The notes beneath the pieces were generated by a model. The model did no database searches and was not told the DNA's origin. It saw only the letters and a program-made list of their open reading frames with translations. A stretch of 64,000 nucleotides of DNA from Fonsecaea monophora (Eukaryota > Ascomycota > Eurotiomycetes > Chaetothyriales > Herpotrichiellaceae), in contig NW_019174009.1 of assembly GCF_001642475.1 (NCBI RefSeq), positions 1 through 64,000 of the forward strand. Direction: 5' to 3'. Positions 1 to 12,153 of this stretch are shown here, piece after piece (the stretch's first letter is position 1; every line of letters begins with the position of its first letter). Both the position numbers and the translations under genes were made by a program.

Positions 1-986
1 GGGGGGGGGGTATTTCGGGGCAGTTGGCAAAATGGCGTAAGCTGTGAGTGTTGCAAGAGTCCAGGTTATGGCGTGATAGAGATAAGGGAGCACGACAGCA
101 TTGTGGTGAAGTGTGTTTTGGCACAAGCTTCAGCGGTCGAGCCTTTGGGGACAAGAGCTCCTGGTCTTTGATAGTTTGACACTGTCATCCTGCGGAGTAC
201 TCGTAGGGTACGTGGGTACCCAGGGCCGGCCAGACCTGTTGTGCCTGTCCAGCGAATAACACGCATAGCGTACCTTTAGGCGGTGTGACTGCAGCGATGA
301 TATCATTTTGTTATGTACCTAAGTGTCGCCCACTAGCAGATGCTCTTTTGGTGGGGAAGCAGCACGCAAGCCTGTCTAGCACGTCTGTGAGTAGGTGCAG
401 GAACAACTGCTGACTTTGCTGCACTTCGGGGGCACGGGGAGCACTTTGCCGAATAGACCTGGCTAGGTTAGGTACTGTGATATCTACCACGCCTACTTCA
501 GGCGAGCATCACGAAGAATACCCAAGTGGACACCCTCAAAACCCCACCCAACATTCTCTCTAGGAAATAACTGCCTAACATTGTAGTTAAGATGATATTG
601 AAAGATCCTCGCCTCGACACTATCGATGGCAGCATGTTTTGCGTGATCGGGGGTGGGGATTTGCCATAGAGGGCACGAGGTACACTCTTCAGAGAGGTCT
701 ATGGCATCGTGTCGAGAATCTCCATAAAGACCATTAGATTTTGGTGTGTACCAAAGTCAAGGCGGACAGATATCAGATATGTAGCATGTGTATATCACCT
801 TGCCGCCGTTAACTACAGTTCGCGGGGTAAAATCCTCAAGCAATTCCCGGGTGTTGGTGGGCCCGCTTACAGCTTTCACGCCACCCGCGAAATTCCCCCC
901 TTCTGACAATGCTTAATATGGCCAGCAAAACGAACTCTAGGGTCTCATTCCTGCTTGCTCTGTTGTTCCAAATGCCTTAGCTCACC
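1..986. other. Window start, no gene recognised
   Basis: No open frame longer than 66 codons and no recognisable protein is visible. The first ten bases are a run of G, which may be an assembly edge or low-quality end rather than biology. The last few hundred bases must contain the promoter and leader of the PTPA gene that follows. Confidence 0.5.
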
Positions 987-2267
987 ATGACGTTGGAGGT
1001 ATCATCCAAAGACATCAATGCCGACGCCGACGGCGGGCACGGAAGGGCGCCTCATACAATTCCAAAGTTGATTCCTGGGTCTCGAAGAAAGTCTGCTCAG
1101 CAATCTAGCTCATCAGAACTTGCCCCCCAAACACCTACATTACCCGCTCCTCCGTTGATCGAATCTATACATTTCACCACGCCAATCAAGAGAATCCTGT
1201 CACCGGGTGACCATGAAAAGTTTCTCGCCTCATCATCCTACGTGCTGATACTGGCATGGATCTTTACCCTCGCTGATTGCGTTCGCGGCCGTCGAATTTC
1301 CGCGCTGGACACTCAGAATTTGTCAACCACCATCAAGAACCTCGATGCCGTGCTTGACCACCTGGAAGGAATGTTAAAACAGTATCCGCCTCTCGACACG
1401 GGATCGAGATTTGGCAATCCGGTCTTTCGCAGTTTGCACAAAGCCATTGTAAGAGATGTGGACAGAATACACAAGGACATATTGGGGCTGCACAATGAGG
1501 ATGCCATCAAAGAGATATCTGTCTATCTGATCAACTCATTTGGTTCTGAGGAGCGACTTGATTATGGGTCGGGGCACGAGCTGAATTTCATGATGTGGTT
1601 ACTGTGTCTATACCAGCTGAAGCAGATCGAACGAGAAGACTTTCAGGCAATCGTACTGCACACTTTCGTCCGATACCTGAACCTCATGCGAAAGATCCAG
1701 AGCACATACTACTTGGAACCTGCAGGAAGCCATGGAGTTTGGGGCCTTGACGACTATCAATTCTTGCCCTTCTTGTTTGGAGCAAGCCAGCTCGTCGGGC
1801 ACCCGTATATCACGCCCAGGTCGATCCACAACAATGTTGTTCTGGACGAGGAAGGCGACGACTACATATATCTCAACCAAGTCCGATGGGTGGATAGCGT
1901 CAAGACTGTCAAGGGACTGCGCTGGCACAGCCCCATGCTAGACGATATCTCGGGGGCAAAGAGCTGGCAAAAGGTGGAAGACGGCATGAGAAAGATGTTC
2001 GTCAAGGAAGTGCTAGGCAAGTTGCCCATCATGCAGCACTTTCTATTTGGAGGCCTAATCCCGGGCACTGAGGATATGGGCCAACTGGACGAGGAGACAC
2101 TGCGGGCTCAGGCGCAGAGAATGCAGCATGTGAAGGAATATGGGCACGAGCCTGACTACTGGGGCGACTGCTGTGGTATAAAGGTGCCCAGCACGGTAGC
2201 AGCAGGCGAAGAAATGAGGAAGCGCATGGGCACGTCGGGCGCACTCCGCCCAATACCTTTTGATTGA
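987..2267 (+). CDS. PP2A activator, PTPA family (peptidyl-prolyl isomerase, Rrd1/Rrd2 type)
   Basis: Single-exon gene of 426 aa. PTPA/Rrd proteins bind and activate the catalytic subunit of protein phosphatase 2A and related phosphatases and show prolyl isomerase activity; they act in cytosol and nucleus. The family signature is clear: a conserved GSGHELNFMMWLLCL segment near residue 200, a WGLDDYQFLPFLFGASQL block near residues 250-270, and an acidic Tyr-rich stretch before a YLNQV block. The first about 60 residues are low-complexity and specific to this protein. The C-terminus carries a WGDCCGIKVPS motif. I cannot decide firmly between the Rrd1 and Rrd2 paralogues; the C-terminus looks more like Rrd2. 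The start is the first ATG of the open frame, and no intron is needed to keep the family alignment. Confidence 0.9.
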   Translation: MTLEVSSKDINADADGGHGRAPHTIPKLIPGSRRKSAQQSSSSELAPQTPTLPAPPLIESIHFTTPIKRILSPGDHEKFLASSSYVLILAWIFTLADCVRGRRISALDTQNLSTTIKNLDAVLDHLEGMLKQYPPLDTGSRFGNPVFRSLHKAIVRDVDRIHKDILGLHNEDAIKEISVYLINSFGSEERLDYGSGHELNFMMWLLCLYQLKQIEREDFQAIVLHTFVRYLNLMRKIQSTYYLEPAGSHGVWGLDDYQFLPFLFGASQLVGHPYITPRSIHNNVVLDEEGDDYIYLNQVRWVDSVKTVKGLRWHSPMLDDISGAKSWQKVEDGMRKMFVKEVLGKLPIMQHFLFGGLIPGTEDMGQLDEETLRAQAQRMQHVKEYGHEPDYWGDCCGIKVPSTVAAGEEMRKRMGTSGALRPIPFD

Positions 2268-3139
2268 GAGGCCCGCGGGTGCATCTGCAGGGCCACGAAC
2301 ACGCCACTGTGTAGTGAGGGAATGGGCGAATCAAACAGTCAGAAGCTATACCGCGGCCAGGCAGCAAATGGTTGGTCCAACGGGTGATGTGGAGACACTG
2401 GGCGAGCTCTGACCGGTTACCGCCAACTCTTGATTTTCTCCCAGCGCTTCCTTTGGAACACATCCTCAGTCCTTGCTGCCCCTGGTACTATTGGCCCAAA
2501 CAACGAAACCAGCTCCGACCAACACTGAAGGGAATGAGGGGTCTTGACTATCACAAGAAGAGGAGAGGGGCTGGGGAAACTTGGACATGCGGACGCCTCG
2601 CCTCATGGAGACGAGACTCTGAGAATCTGCCTGACCAGACCGTGGTACAAGGATGTGGTGATCCGCGTAGTCTTAACTTTGCCGTGGTTCACATGTGCTA
2701 GCTAATATTGTGGTGCAGTCCAGTATGCGCACAGCTTCTTCTAGGCAATGATTGACAGACGATTTGACCGGTTGCTTTTCAGCCTTGCCTGGTTCCCAAA
2801 TGCCAGTCACAGCCAACGTCCCACTAGCTCATCAAAGAGACAATTGGCATCCCGACCAACGAGGCAAACCCCTCCTTGAGTTCCATTCAGTGTTGAACTG
2901 AGGTGCTCCCTCATCGTTTGACCACTTCACCTTTCGTCTTCACTCTCACTTCTTCCTTTGTAACTGTGTGAAGTGTTTGGTCAGGCCAGTGTTAAGTTTC
3001 TGCAAAGCTCCCTCGAGCACATCTCGATCCCGTTTATTCTGTCCTTACACCACGTCTGACCCTCACTGTCGGTTTGTAACCCCTCCCTCACAGCAACCCT
3101 ATCGCAGAGCCCCTCCATCCCGCGGGAATCTCAACCAAG
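2268..3139. other. Intergenic, about 870 bp
   Basis: No coding feature recognised. The stretch before 3140 is pyrimidine-rich (many ctcc/cttc runs), as is usual for fungal promoters just upstream of a transcription start. Confidence 0.5.
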
Positions 3140-4529
3140 ATGGGGAAGAAATCCAACAGATTCTTGAGCTTCACCACACCTCCACCGCAGTCCAGACACC
3201 CATGGGTCTATGTGAATGATCCGACAACCAACACCCCCCATGCCACCAGTCTCCAGGACTTGATTGGTGACTGTATCGTCTCCCATCACACCCGGCACGA
3301 CGGTGACCTCTCCTCGACGCAAGAATCGGAGACTGAGAAGATGGCTGTCTGTCTTGATATGCTCAAAGACGACACCTTCAGCGCCGGCCAGAACGTTTTT
3401 CTCATTACGGAGCATCTCGCCGACTCTAAGACTGCTGATAAGCTCGAGACTGCCACGAAGTTCCGCGAGCAGGCTATCAAGGGTGGACGCAACTTTGCCA
3501 GCGTGAATCTTTATCTTCAGGACGGGACAAAGAAGAAGGAAAAGGCCAAATGGGGCCCGAATCATCTAGAGCTGGGTATCACAAATATGACCGTCAAGGA
3601 AGTCGCGCAAGAGATCTACCAATGGCTATGTATGGACCTCCCCGCCGCTCCCCTTGCAATCGATTTGTTTTTCGTATACTGGCCTTGAACTTACATATAT
3701 CCGCGTCGCTTTCAGTCACTGTCTTGTCCCCGGCCGAGCACGTCCACCTCATCCCACGCGCCAGATTGCTCGCCGTCGATAAGCGTAATTTCGCCGACTA
3801 CGCATACTGCCCAATCGCCGACACCAAGAGCCGCCCGATGGATGCCAAGATCCAGTTCGTTGTTGTCATCATTACGAAGCCCGTCGTGGTTCCGAACACC
3901 CAACGCCTCCAATGGACCGTGGCCGACAAGTCAGGCATGGTGAGTTCAACGACGCTCCAGTCACGTTTCCCAGCGGGGAACTGACCATAGCTGCTGCATA
4001 GGGAAATTTCTACTTCCAATACCGCGGTGACACCTCGCAGTACACCTGGGATTGGGTTCTTGCCCTCAAACCAGGAGACGTCAAAGCCCTCCCGCGCATG
4101 CCGATGGTTCAAGTCAAGGAATCACGTCACCTGCGGTTCGCTAAATTCCCGCTGCGTACCGCAGGTTCTGCCATGACGGGGATTGGTCTAGCGCTCAAGA
4201 CCGTGGGTCACGGCGTGGCCAAGCTCGGCGACATCACGTCCATGGGTAAGTCGTCGGAATGGGTCCCTTCGTGCGACGTCGTCGTCGACGAAAAGGACGG
4301 CAAGGTCAAGAAGATCGATTGGGCGGCCAAATTTGCGCAGGAGAGCAAGGACCGCAAGGCAAAGTTTGAGGAGACGCAACGTGGACGCTGTGCCAAGTTG
4401 AAGGCCGCCATTAAAAAGCATGGTCTGCCGAAAGAAAAGGATGGGGAGAGTATGGGAGACTCGAGCACGTTGAGAGGCAGCGAGTATGAGAACGAAAAGG
4501 CCATTGTGTCAGAGAAGGAGTTTTGCTGA
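3140..4529 (+). CDS. Conserved-looking hypothetical protein, three exons
   Basis: I do not recognise the family. The proposed exons are 3140-3629, 3716-3939 and 4002-4529, giving 413 aa. Intron 1 (3630-3715, gtatgg...ttcag) joins IYQWL to FTVLSPAEH in frame. Intron 2 (3940-4001, gtgagt...catag) joins DKSGM to GNFYFQYRG. The protein starts basic (MGKKSNRF), has a central segment with an aromatic YRGDTSQYTWDW motif, and ends in a Lys/Glu-rich probably helical tail (residues about 330-413). No signal peptide or membrane segment is evident. Both introns are phase-consistent and remove stop codons, which supports a real gene. Confidence 0.75.
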
Positions 4530-6061
4530 AGGCCTCCTGCAATAACCAAAATAGGCCCATTCGTGTGGACGCTGCCAATGGGTGAGCACATGGGAGTGTC
4601 AGAGAAAGTCAGTGTTTCTAGGTTGCTGAGGAGTTGTTTGCAGTGGAGGTTGGTTCGCCAGTCTACTGATTCTGCTTGCTCCACGCTTTGTGCTGCATGA
4701 CAAACAAAGCACGAGGTCCAAATCTTACATGGACTGCAAACTCGGAGAGGAAGATCGAGCAGAGTCGTCCCGTCTGGGAAATCCGTCAGAATAATAATAA
4801 GTAATACGTTTCCGGCAAACGGGGTTTCAAACAGGCCGGCCAAGCGTCATCTACACAATAATCAAGCTGAATACCAAGTAGTTCAAGGGCGGTGGTGGCT
4901 GGTGGTAATTCGATTCCCTGCAGTACACATTAAACGAAAGTGCATTTCACTCGGGAACAGGAACCTACCACCCAAAAGCTCTTGTGAGTGAACATCTTGT
5001 TATCAAAAGGGAATTAAATACCCAGGATAGTATGGCGGGCGGATGGGCGGGTGATGCGAGATGCATTCCTGTAGGTACCTACACAGCCACCCTCCTCGCC
5101 CCTCGCTTTTGCGTTCTCGTGACAGGTTCATAGTGTTGGAATTCCTCAGCTGGCTAACGCCCCCAACCAAGGACTGGCCGATTACTTGGGTACCTACCTG
5201 GCTGGGCATCCATCGCACGAGTACTTCCAAGTCATCGGGCAGCTGAGGTCGGTGGACCACCAAGGACGCTTGGGTGGAGGACATCCATCCGCGCGCGGGT
5301 GAGACAGAGATACAGAGAGAGTGGGAGCTAAGATGTCAGTTCCTTCGCCCTGGGCACTTGCAGCAAACTTACTGCGTGTCTCTTTTTAGGCTGGTGAGGC
5401 ATGTTTTACGTATTTGGTCCCTGTCTGTAGACGCACCGCATGTCCAAAGACTCGGAAAATCCATCCTCGACGGATGACAGTGAACCATACGCAGCAAAAG
5501 ACCATGTCAACATTGTTCCGGAAAATGTAATAGATACAAGTCACAAAGTACCTCTCCAGAACCACACAGAAGTACTGACTATAGCCTCCGAAGTTCCTCC
5601 TCCTCTTGCGGTGGCGTCCCCCCAAAAATCTTCTCAGACGCCGTGTCCTGTATCGTTAGCTCAAACACACCCCCTGATAAAAGTCCGTTCCGTCCACCGT
5701 CGTTCACTCATTCGCTTCATTCATATCGTCCATCCCTCGTTGTAACAATCATACATCAGAGACACCGGTGTCTCCTCCGACCAAACACCAACCTGGATGC
5801 CTTTCCACACATAGAATGTTAATGGATAACCAAACTCTCCTGGAGCTCACAGATGCCTGCCGGTTAGCATCTTGGCATGCATTGCATTGCTGAATATTGT
5901 ATAGTTCTTGACTGGAACAAGCTTGCAGGGACTGATGCTCAATGGCCTACATCAATGCAAAGACCACGTAATGCCTTGTGCAGCCTTGCCTGAGGCTCAA
6001 AAACGCCTGGGGAATCAATGCATTGCTGCAAACACCAAAAAAATCCTTCGTTCCTGCCGAA
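4530..6061. other. Intergenic, about 1.5 kb
   Basis: Only short unsupported frames are present on either strand. The spacer must hold the 3' ends of two converging genes (plus strand to the left, minus strand to the right). No repeat or RNA gene was recognised. Confidence 0.45.
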
Positions 6062-6979
6062 TCAATACCTTGGGGGGCTGTACCCGTACATCGGGGCGCG
6101 TGTGACAATATTTACTGGGCCGACGCCGTAAGGGGTATAAGAGTGAGGTGAGGGTGGTTTGATGCTCACGACGCGTGGCGGCGGAGATGATGGAGGGTAG
6201 GCGTAGGGTTCGGTTTTTGCTCCACGGTATCCATTGGATGCCCGAGAGCCGTATGAGCCACCATATCCCGAATCGTGGACATCATTATACTCGTACGCCG
6301 TGTAAGTGGTGAGCGCAGGAGTATGCTTTCGAGCCGATGAGCGGGAGCTGCGAAGACTGTCGAAACTGTCTTGACTGTCCTGTCTCCGTCGACGGTAGAC
6401 GCTTCTGCTGCGTATTTCGACAGGAAGGCTTCTGCCCGATTCCTCGTGCCGATGACGTCTCTCATGGCTGTCCCCACGAGCGTAGTGAACATCATCATCC
6501 ACCAAGTAGATCCGGGTATGCTGTCGACGAGAAGGATGATGGGTGGGGGATCCGAGACCAGAAGGAGGACTATCCGGCAGAGACTCCCGGATGCTTTGTA
6601 GATCTAGGTTTCGCTCTGCGTGCTCCTGCAACCAGGCATCGTCCGCCTTTTGCCTGGAATGGCTGTTCCATTCCTTTTCTCGCGCTGATGGAGGCGCCCA
6701 CGGACTGATTCCGTCGCCAACTTCATCGTTGCCCGGCAGCTCGTCGATCGAAGCTTCATCATCTTCCCTCGAGTGTCTTCGCCTGTTGATTTCTTGTCTA
6801 TATCTGCCTTGACCGTCTCGCCCCCGTGTTACTGCGCTGCCCGCTTCTTTGCAGGCTCGGCAGTCACCACTCTTGGGGTAATGATATCTCTCGAGACCTA
6901 GACAATGGGAAGAGTGGCACTTGGCGGTGGTCTTGTATTCGCATCCGCAACCGTACGAGGTCTTCGTACGCACACACAT
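6062..6979 (-). CDS. Cys-motif N-terminus protein with long disordered Arg/Ser-rich tail
   Basis: A 305-aa protein of unknown function. I place the start at the internal Met that begins MCVRTKTSYGCGCEY rather than at the longer open frame reaching 7093, because the conserved-looking segment starts there. Residues 1-50 carry CGCEY, C-H-S-S-H-C and C-R-A-C groups plus several His, which suggests a small metal-binding fold. This kind of N-terminus is common in short fungal proteins. The rest is disordered and rich in Arg, Ser, Asp, Tyr and Pro, with RRRR and SSRSS clusters and a Pro/Tyr-rich end (PPSSPPPRVV, YGYSPPRY). A nuclear or RNA-associated role is possible but is only a guess from composition. 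Confidence 0.65.
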   Translation of the reverse strand: MCVRTKTSYGCGCEYKTTAKCHSSHCLGLERYHYPKSGDCRACKEAGSAVTRGRDGQGRYRQEINRRRHSREDDEASIDELPGNDEVGDGISPWAPPSAREKEWNSHSRQKADDAWLQEHAERNLDLQSIRESLPDSPPSGLGSPTHHPSRRQHTRIYLVDDDVHYARGDSHERRHRHEESGRSLPVEIRSRSVYRRRRQDSQDSFDSLRSSRSSARKHTPALTTYTAYEYNDVHDSGYGGSYGSRASNGYRGAKTEPYAYPPSSPPPRVVSIKPPSPHSYTPYGVGPVNIVTRAPMYGYSPPRY

Positions 6980-9900
6980 TGCTTGGAGGTGAGTGGAAAG
7001 CGGATTTCGAGGCTCGAGATGTTCCTTTGAATGGCCAAATGATATTTTCGTCCCTGTGTTGCGTGGCGTGGTGTAGGTCAAATCTTTATGCACCGATTGC
7101 CCAGGTCACAGAGGTGGTGCAAGCGTCTTGCTTCACAAAATCATGCACAGAAGGAAGGGCTCAGGTACGAAGAAAGCGGTGAGGCGTCTGTGCCAACGTC
7201 TAGAACAAGTGTACACTCAATGTACACTGCACTTGCGGGACTCAAAAGAAGCACAGAGGTCACACAAAGCAAGTCTCAATAGATGCTAGGCGTGACGTCG
7301 AAATACTTTCGAGACCCCGTCGGTTTTGTTATTCTCGCTGTTGCACTTCATGGGTGACAGATTCTGTCTCACGTCGGAGAAAGGAAGCGTGCATGAGATG
7401 AAAGAGGAAGAAATAGTTGTGACAAGAGTGATCAGAAATGGATCTGAGAGCTTTGTGTAAAAAAAAAAAAAAAAGTACGGCTGGTACTTGCGGTGTGAAG
7501 TAGTGGGAATGTGACAGGTAAAGAAAGAGGGCCTGTGGTGGGCAGAGTGGTGATATCCTCATGCCAGAATTGCGCGAAAAATGAGGGAGAGTCGAAGGCT
7601 GGAAGAGGCGGACTAGCTGGCCTTTCACAGGCAAGACTTCGGTCCAGCTGCATGATGCAGAATCCCTCTCCATCTCGCCTCAGATTCGAGCTGCAAAGGA
7701 CGACGTATGCGAAGAAAACGCATGGCTCGAACAATGTTGTAGCTAGGAAGCCGGGCTCGAGCGGGCGGTCGAGGTGCATGCGACGGTGCTGAGTAGCAGT
7801 CCATCTTCGGCATTTTTGGATTGGTGCTTGGGCCAATGCAGGCACCTTGTGGAACGGGACTGCGGACCTCAACGCCCGAGGAAGCAGGGGAAACGAGCCA
7901 GTGTGAGAGATGGTCGGCTACAGGCCGTCGCTGACTGGCCGATGCGACGGTTCCTCGCCCTGTCACAGGTGGTTTCATCTCGGTGGCGCCCGCCCCAATT
8001 GCCTCAGTCGGCCGTCCTTGCGGTGCCCGTTCTAGCAAGTAGGTCAATCCGCCTTTTTTGCCTCGTTGATCCATTTTCCAGCCTGCAGGTCTCATTGCTT
8101 TCTGGCCTGCGCCCCACCGCCAACTGTAGCTGACATTGGGCGGAGGTGCTGATCTTGGGGCTGCGAATTGGGAGAGCGTGCAGACGGGGAAGCCCAGTTG
8201 CGAGAGTCCTCTCACAGTGGTCTGGCACCATGAGCTGCGCCGGCGCAGTCATCATTCGCAGTCTGTACCTCCACGTTGCACGGAGCCATTGGAGTGGGAA
8301 AAAAAATCGAGCAGAAATGCTGACCGTTGCCTTGAATTCTAGCCACTGATAGTTTGGGAATTTCCTCGCGCAGTCTGAATTGGTGATATTTCTGCCGCTC
8401 GTCAGGAGGAGATCGTTGGAAGAAGAGGATCTAGGCGTGGGGTGCTCATCGGCATCGACTTCTGACTGGAGATTCCGATGGACTGATGAAAGGACGCAAG
8501 TGGAGGTGAAGCGGCACGACCATTGGTTTCGAAGCCTTCATCCGCTGCCCAGCACCTCCTCTTTCCTGATGTTTTTCTCCCTCATCGCGTGGTCCAGAAA
8601 GGGCCTTCCACCAGTCAGTTTATAGACGCCCTCTTCTTGAGCTCTGGGGCCCTGCGCCGGGACCACTAGGCATGGCAGGAGACCTCAGCTGCGCACTCAT
8701 TGCTCGACGACGGAGTAACAGCCCGCGGATGCATCGGCAAGGTTTGTCAGTGACCCGACTCTCTTCTGACCATCTAGCACTCATTGTGTGTTCGAAATAT
8801 TTGCTGGTTGGGTGGCATCGAGGAAATACCAGCCTAGCTGCAGAGTTCCGAGGGACTGCTAGGTCAGATGAGTGCCATGCGGTGCATTTCTATCGAACTC
8901 ATGTTCGTGGGAGAGAAGGAAATGAAACCCCTCAGGTTCATTGAGAAGATTTGTCGGTGAGGGTGTGTCGACCATGCATGGAATGGCCATGTCGCGTGCT
9001 CTGGACCTGGTGCGAGTTGACCGAGTTGGAAAGTCACAATGAATGGGGGAAAGCAAGCCTGGGCTTCTCTTTCGTTCTCGAATCGTCGATGGAGTGATGG
9101 ATGTCACCCACAGATGTTTGACAACACTACCTTTGTCTTGTCTGCCCACTGTAACCCTCTGCGTTCTATGTACTCGGGAGATGATGATCTGTCTTCTACC
9201 CTCTACGTTTCTACATTTGCCACCCGACCTCTGCAACCAACTTTGTTCGGGGATTCAGAGCAACCAACCCTGATGTCAACAGAAGGTATATGTGGCAGTC
9301 AAAGAAGCAGGCGGTCTGTTGAATCGGTGAGTAACTTGCTATCCCATCGTCCTTTGCCTCCTGAGTTTTTGAGCGCTGGCCACGACACGTAGCGAGGTCA
9401 ACACCATTCCAGTGCCCGAACTATCAGTGTTCCTTGAAATCCTTCAGCCTCACCAGTCTCGAAGACAACCTATGGTTAGGCCGTGGAGAAGAGAGAGAAA
9501 AAACATACAAAAGATTTCCGAGTATTTCCTCATATTCCACCAATGAGTCAATGACACAGAGCCATCCGGCACCCTTCCTAGCTCTTTTCTTTTCACCTAT
9601 CTTTTGATTGGTAACATCTGGGCACTGGCCATCGGCGGCGCCGTCGATTCAAGTTATGACGCGTGGGTCGCTGAGTTTTCTGATGTTGGGCCTCTGACAA
9701 TACTCATCGGCAAATGTAGAGAGATGTCAGGAACATGAGCGGATCCTCCAGCCTCGCCTCCACGCCCCAAGCGGCCCATTACCACTATCACCAGTCTTTC
9801 TCGGACGCCTGGCTCTCGATGAACTTGTTTCTCCCTTTCATCGAAACAGGACCCCAGAGACTAAGTGCCTTGGAATTGTCTCATGTCAACTGTCGTGGCG

Positions 9901-10753
9901 TTCGTCCGGCATCGATGGATAGCTAGCTGGTGCGAACGACTGTGTCCACATCTACCTTCAAGACTTCGATCTGTGGGCGAGTCTTTGCTGCCGTCGGGAG
10001 GGCGTCCTTGTACGGCACCAGAAGGACGCCACGACTCATCTGGTTAACAATGGGTAGGAGATTACAGAATCTTGGTTGCAGGCTCCCGCCGTGTTTCGGA
10101 TGATGTTGAAAATATCGCCTACCTAGAAAGAGTTGATATCGCAAGCTGGAAACACAGGCAGACGAGTTGTAAGCGAACCTCCCTGTCCGAAAGAAGCCAT
10201 GGTTACTGAGAAGCTTGTTTGCCCCGAATATTGAGCAGTCTGTCTTCGTCGCTACTCAGGGGATTTCCACCACTCTAGTAAATCGATTTCGCACCGACCA
10301 CGAAATGAGCCACTGTCGGCAGATATTGATAAGAGTTTGGTGATAACCGTATAATTTGCGAGCAAGACGACACCAGGTTTTCCGACTGCTATCGATTGTG
10401 GAAGGAAGGCTGGCATATCGGCCCGGTTGGCAGCAGTCTATCACCTGGCCGGTGTCCATCAAGACTCATCCAAAAGCGAGGCGTTTAGCTTGAGCCTTCT
10501 GTTGCTCCACGCGGCTTATACCTGTCCTCTACAACCGAGAAGTCAAGCTCTGAGCCGTGACGCTGACATACATGGCCCCCTAAAAGGATGAATGGTGAGC
10601 CAGGAAGTGCTGGGCCTTTGCGCCGCTGTCAGTGATCAGTACCCAAGCCTGTTCTATCAGTCTATCAGTCTATCAGTCTGTCCGCCTTAGTGTCTCAGTT
10701 CGTAGATCCAATAATTCACAGTACGTCAATCCTCATCAATAGCCTGTCTTGCT
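6980..10753. other. Gene-poor region of about 3.8 kb
   Basis: No gene recognised on either strand; all frames are under 200 codons and overlap one another without a plausible domain. Landmarks are a 16-17 base A run near 7459-7475 and a tandem 8-mer (tctatcag, about three copies) near 10651-10678. It may hold regulatory DNA, an unrecognised non-coding RNA or a fully decayed gene. Confidence 0.4.
10651..10680. repeat. Short tandem repeat, 8-bp unit
   Basis: The unit tctatcag occurs about three times in succession and then degenerates to tctgtcc. It lies about 75 bp past the stop codon of the GT8 glycosyltransferase on its 3' side. Confidence 0.8.
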
Positions 10754-11686
10754 CTAAAATCCATCACTAATCCCCTGGGACTTTTCATGCGTCAGTCTCT
10801 CGTCATTGATGCGATGCCACCACCTGTGTGTTTCGTCCTGAATGTCTTCAAGTTTCTCATCCCAGGGCTTTGGACTCAGGATGAAATGGACATTCTTCAC
10901 CTGATCGTCGCGCCATATGGCATCATGGACTCCTTTCCACCTCAACGTCTTCAGAGCGTTGTAGACATACGGCAACCCAACCCAGCGACCATAGAACTGG
11001 TCGCCAAGTAAGCTCTGGTCGGCAAAGTCATAGCTCGAGGTCAAGTCGCCATTTTTCATCGCATTGAGGATTTTGTCATAAATGCCTTGGCTAGGATTGC
11101 ACACAACTAGGCCGCCATTGGGGGACCCTATCCCCGCAGTGGGAGGGGGCCCATGAATCTGAGCATCGTCTGGGGTATTGTGTTGGGATGTGAACCCGCA
11201 GTTCTCTGGGATCCAATGCTTGGGATAGTGCGGTTTGTTTAGAGGATTACATGCACAAGCATGGCTTGCGGCGTACACCCTTTTTCCCTCGCCATTCATC
11301 CCAGGCGGATCCAGCTCCAGCTCCATCAGTTCATCCATATTCTTCAGAACCAGCATGTCACTGTCCAGTTGTACCAACCGATCATACTCGGTGAGGCTGA
11401 ACGGGGTCAATTTGCTCCAGCAGTCGTAGAAACGGGGATCGTTGGCGTACTCTTTGGGGACGGACGGCAGGAGGTAAGGGATGTGTTTAGCCGGTATACC
11501 TCTCTTCTTGAGAGCTTGCAGGCCTTCGGGAGGAAATGTGTCAGTGTAAAGTGCGACCAGAGGATACCGCGAACCAGCTTTCTTCAAGGAGTACTCGAGA
11601 GTGAGGAGGCCCGAGAGGTACTTGGTGTTGGTAATGAGCGTGGTCCACACTTTCGTGGGTGCGCTTTCAACTGGGGATTTCTCCAT
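10754..11686 (-). CDS. GT8-family glycosyltransferase (glycogenin / galactinol synthase-like)
   Basis: Single-exon gene of 310 aa. GT8 enzymes are retaining glycosyltransferases that use UDP-sugars and a metal held by a DxD motif. Here residues 13-30 (VWTTLITNTKYLSG) form the typical first strand and nucleotide-binding loop. The DxD is DSD at residues 108-110 within QLDSDMLVL. A late HF...KPW motif near residues 265-275 (VHFILSPKPWDE) matches the family's second metal and nucleotide site. The length fits the small cytosolic single-domain class that includes galactinol synthase-like and glycogenin-like proteins. There is no signal peptide or membrane segment. I cannot assign an acceptor, and the tyrosine self-glucosylation site of true glycogenin is not evident. 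Confidence 0.88.
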   Translation of the reverse strand: MEKSPVESAPTKVWTTLITNTKYLSGLLTLEYSLKKAGSRYPLVALYTDTFPPEGLQALKKRGIPAKHIPYLLPSVPKEYANDPRFYDCWSKLTPFSLTEYDRLVQLDSDMLVLKNMDELMELELDPPGMNGEGKRVYAASHACACNPLNKPHYPKHWIPENCGFTSQHNTPDDAQIHGPPPTAGIGSPNGGLVVCNPSQGIYDKILNAMKNGDLTSSYDFADQSLLGDQFYGRWVGLPYVYNALKTLRWKGVHDAIWRDDQVKNVHFILSPKPWDEKLEDIQDETHRWWHRINDERLTHEKSQGISDGF

Positions 11687-12153
11687 AACAGCTGTGCCAC
11701 CGGGTTCGTGAGATGGCCTGCTAGATATAGAGTCCGAGATCTAGGGATATCCAGATGGTAGCAACTGAACAAGGAGCCCAGTCATGGCGAAGGAGATCCA
11801 ACATGGTGGCGATCTGCTGGCACTAGAACCGCGGGTCAAGTAGGGACAGCGACAGGCAAGCTTTTGATTAAGCCCACACCAAATTATTTTGTTCACTGAT
11901 GGCCCTCGGGTGGTACAGATCCACAGCTTCGGCAGCGAGTCGGAGAGGCTAAATCATCCCCGATCATCATCATCATCTTCTTCTTCTCTACTCTATCTCT
12001 CTGGCCTTAAAAAGAATGTGACCGAGAACCACTCCTCGATTGTTCTGCCTGTTTGTGGGATCCAGGTAAGCGGATAGACTTCAATAATGACTGCGACAGC
12101 GCCTGCGGCTCTCTGAAGTCGATATTCGACCGAGACCGCATATTTTCATCAGT

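Noticed and set aside
1..10. G10 at the window start as telomere or G4 element
   Set aside because: No TTAGGG repeats follow; more likely a sequence edge effect.
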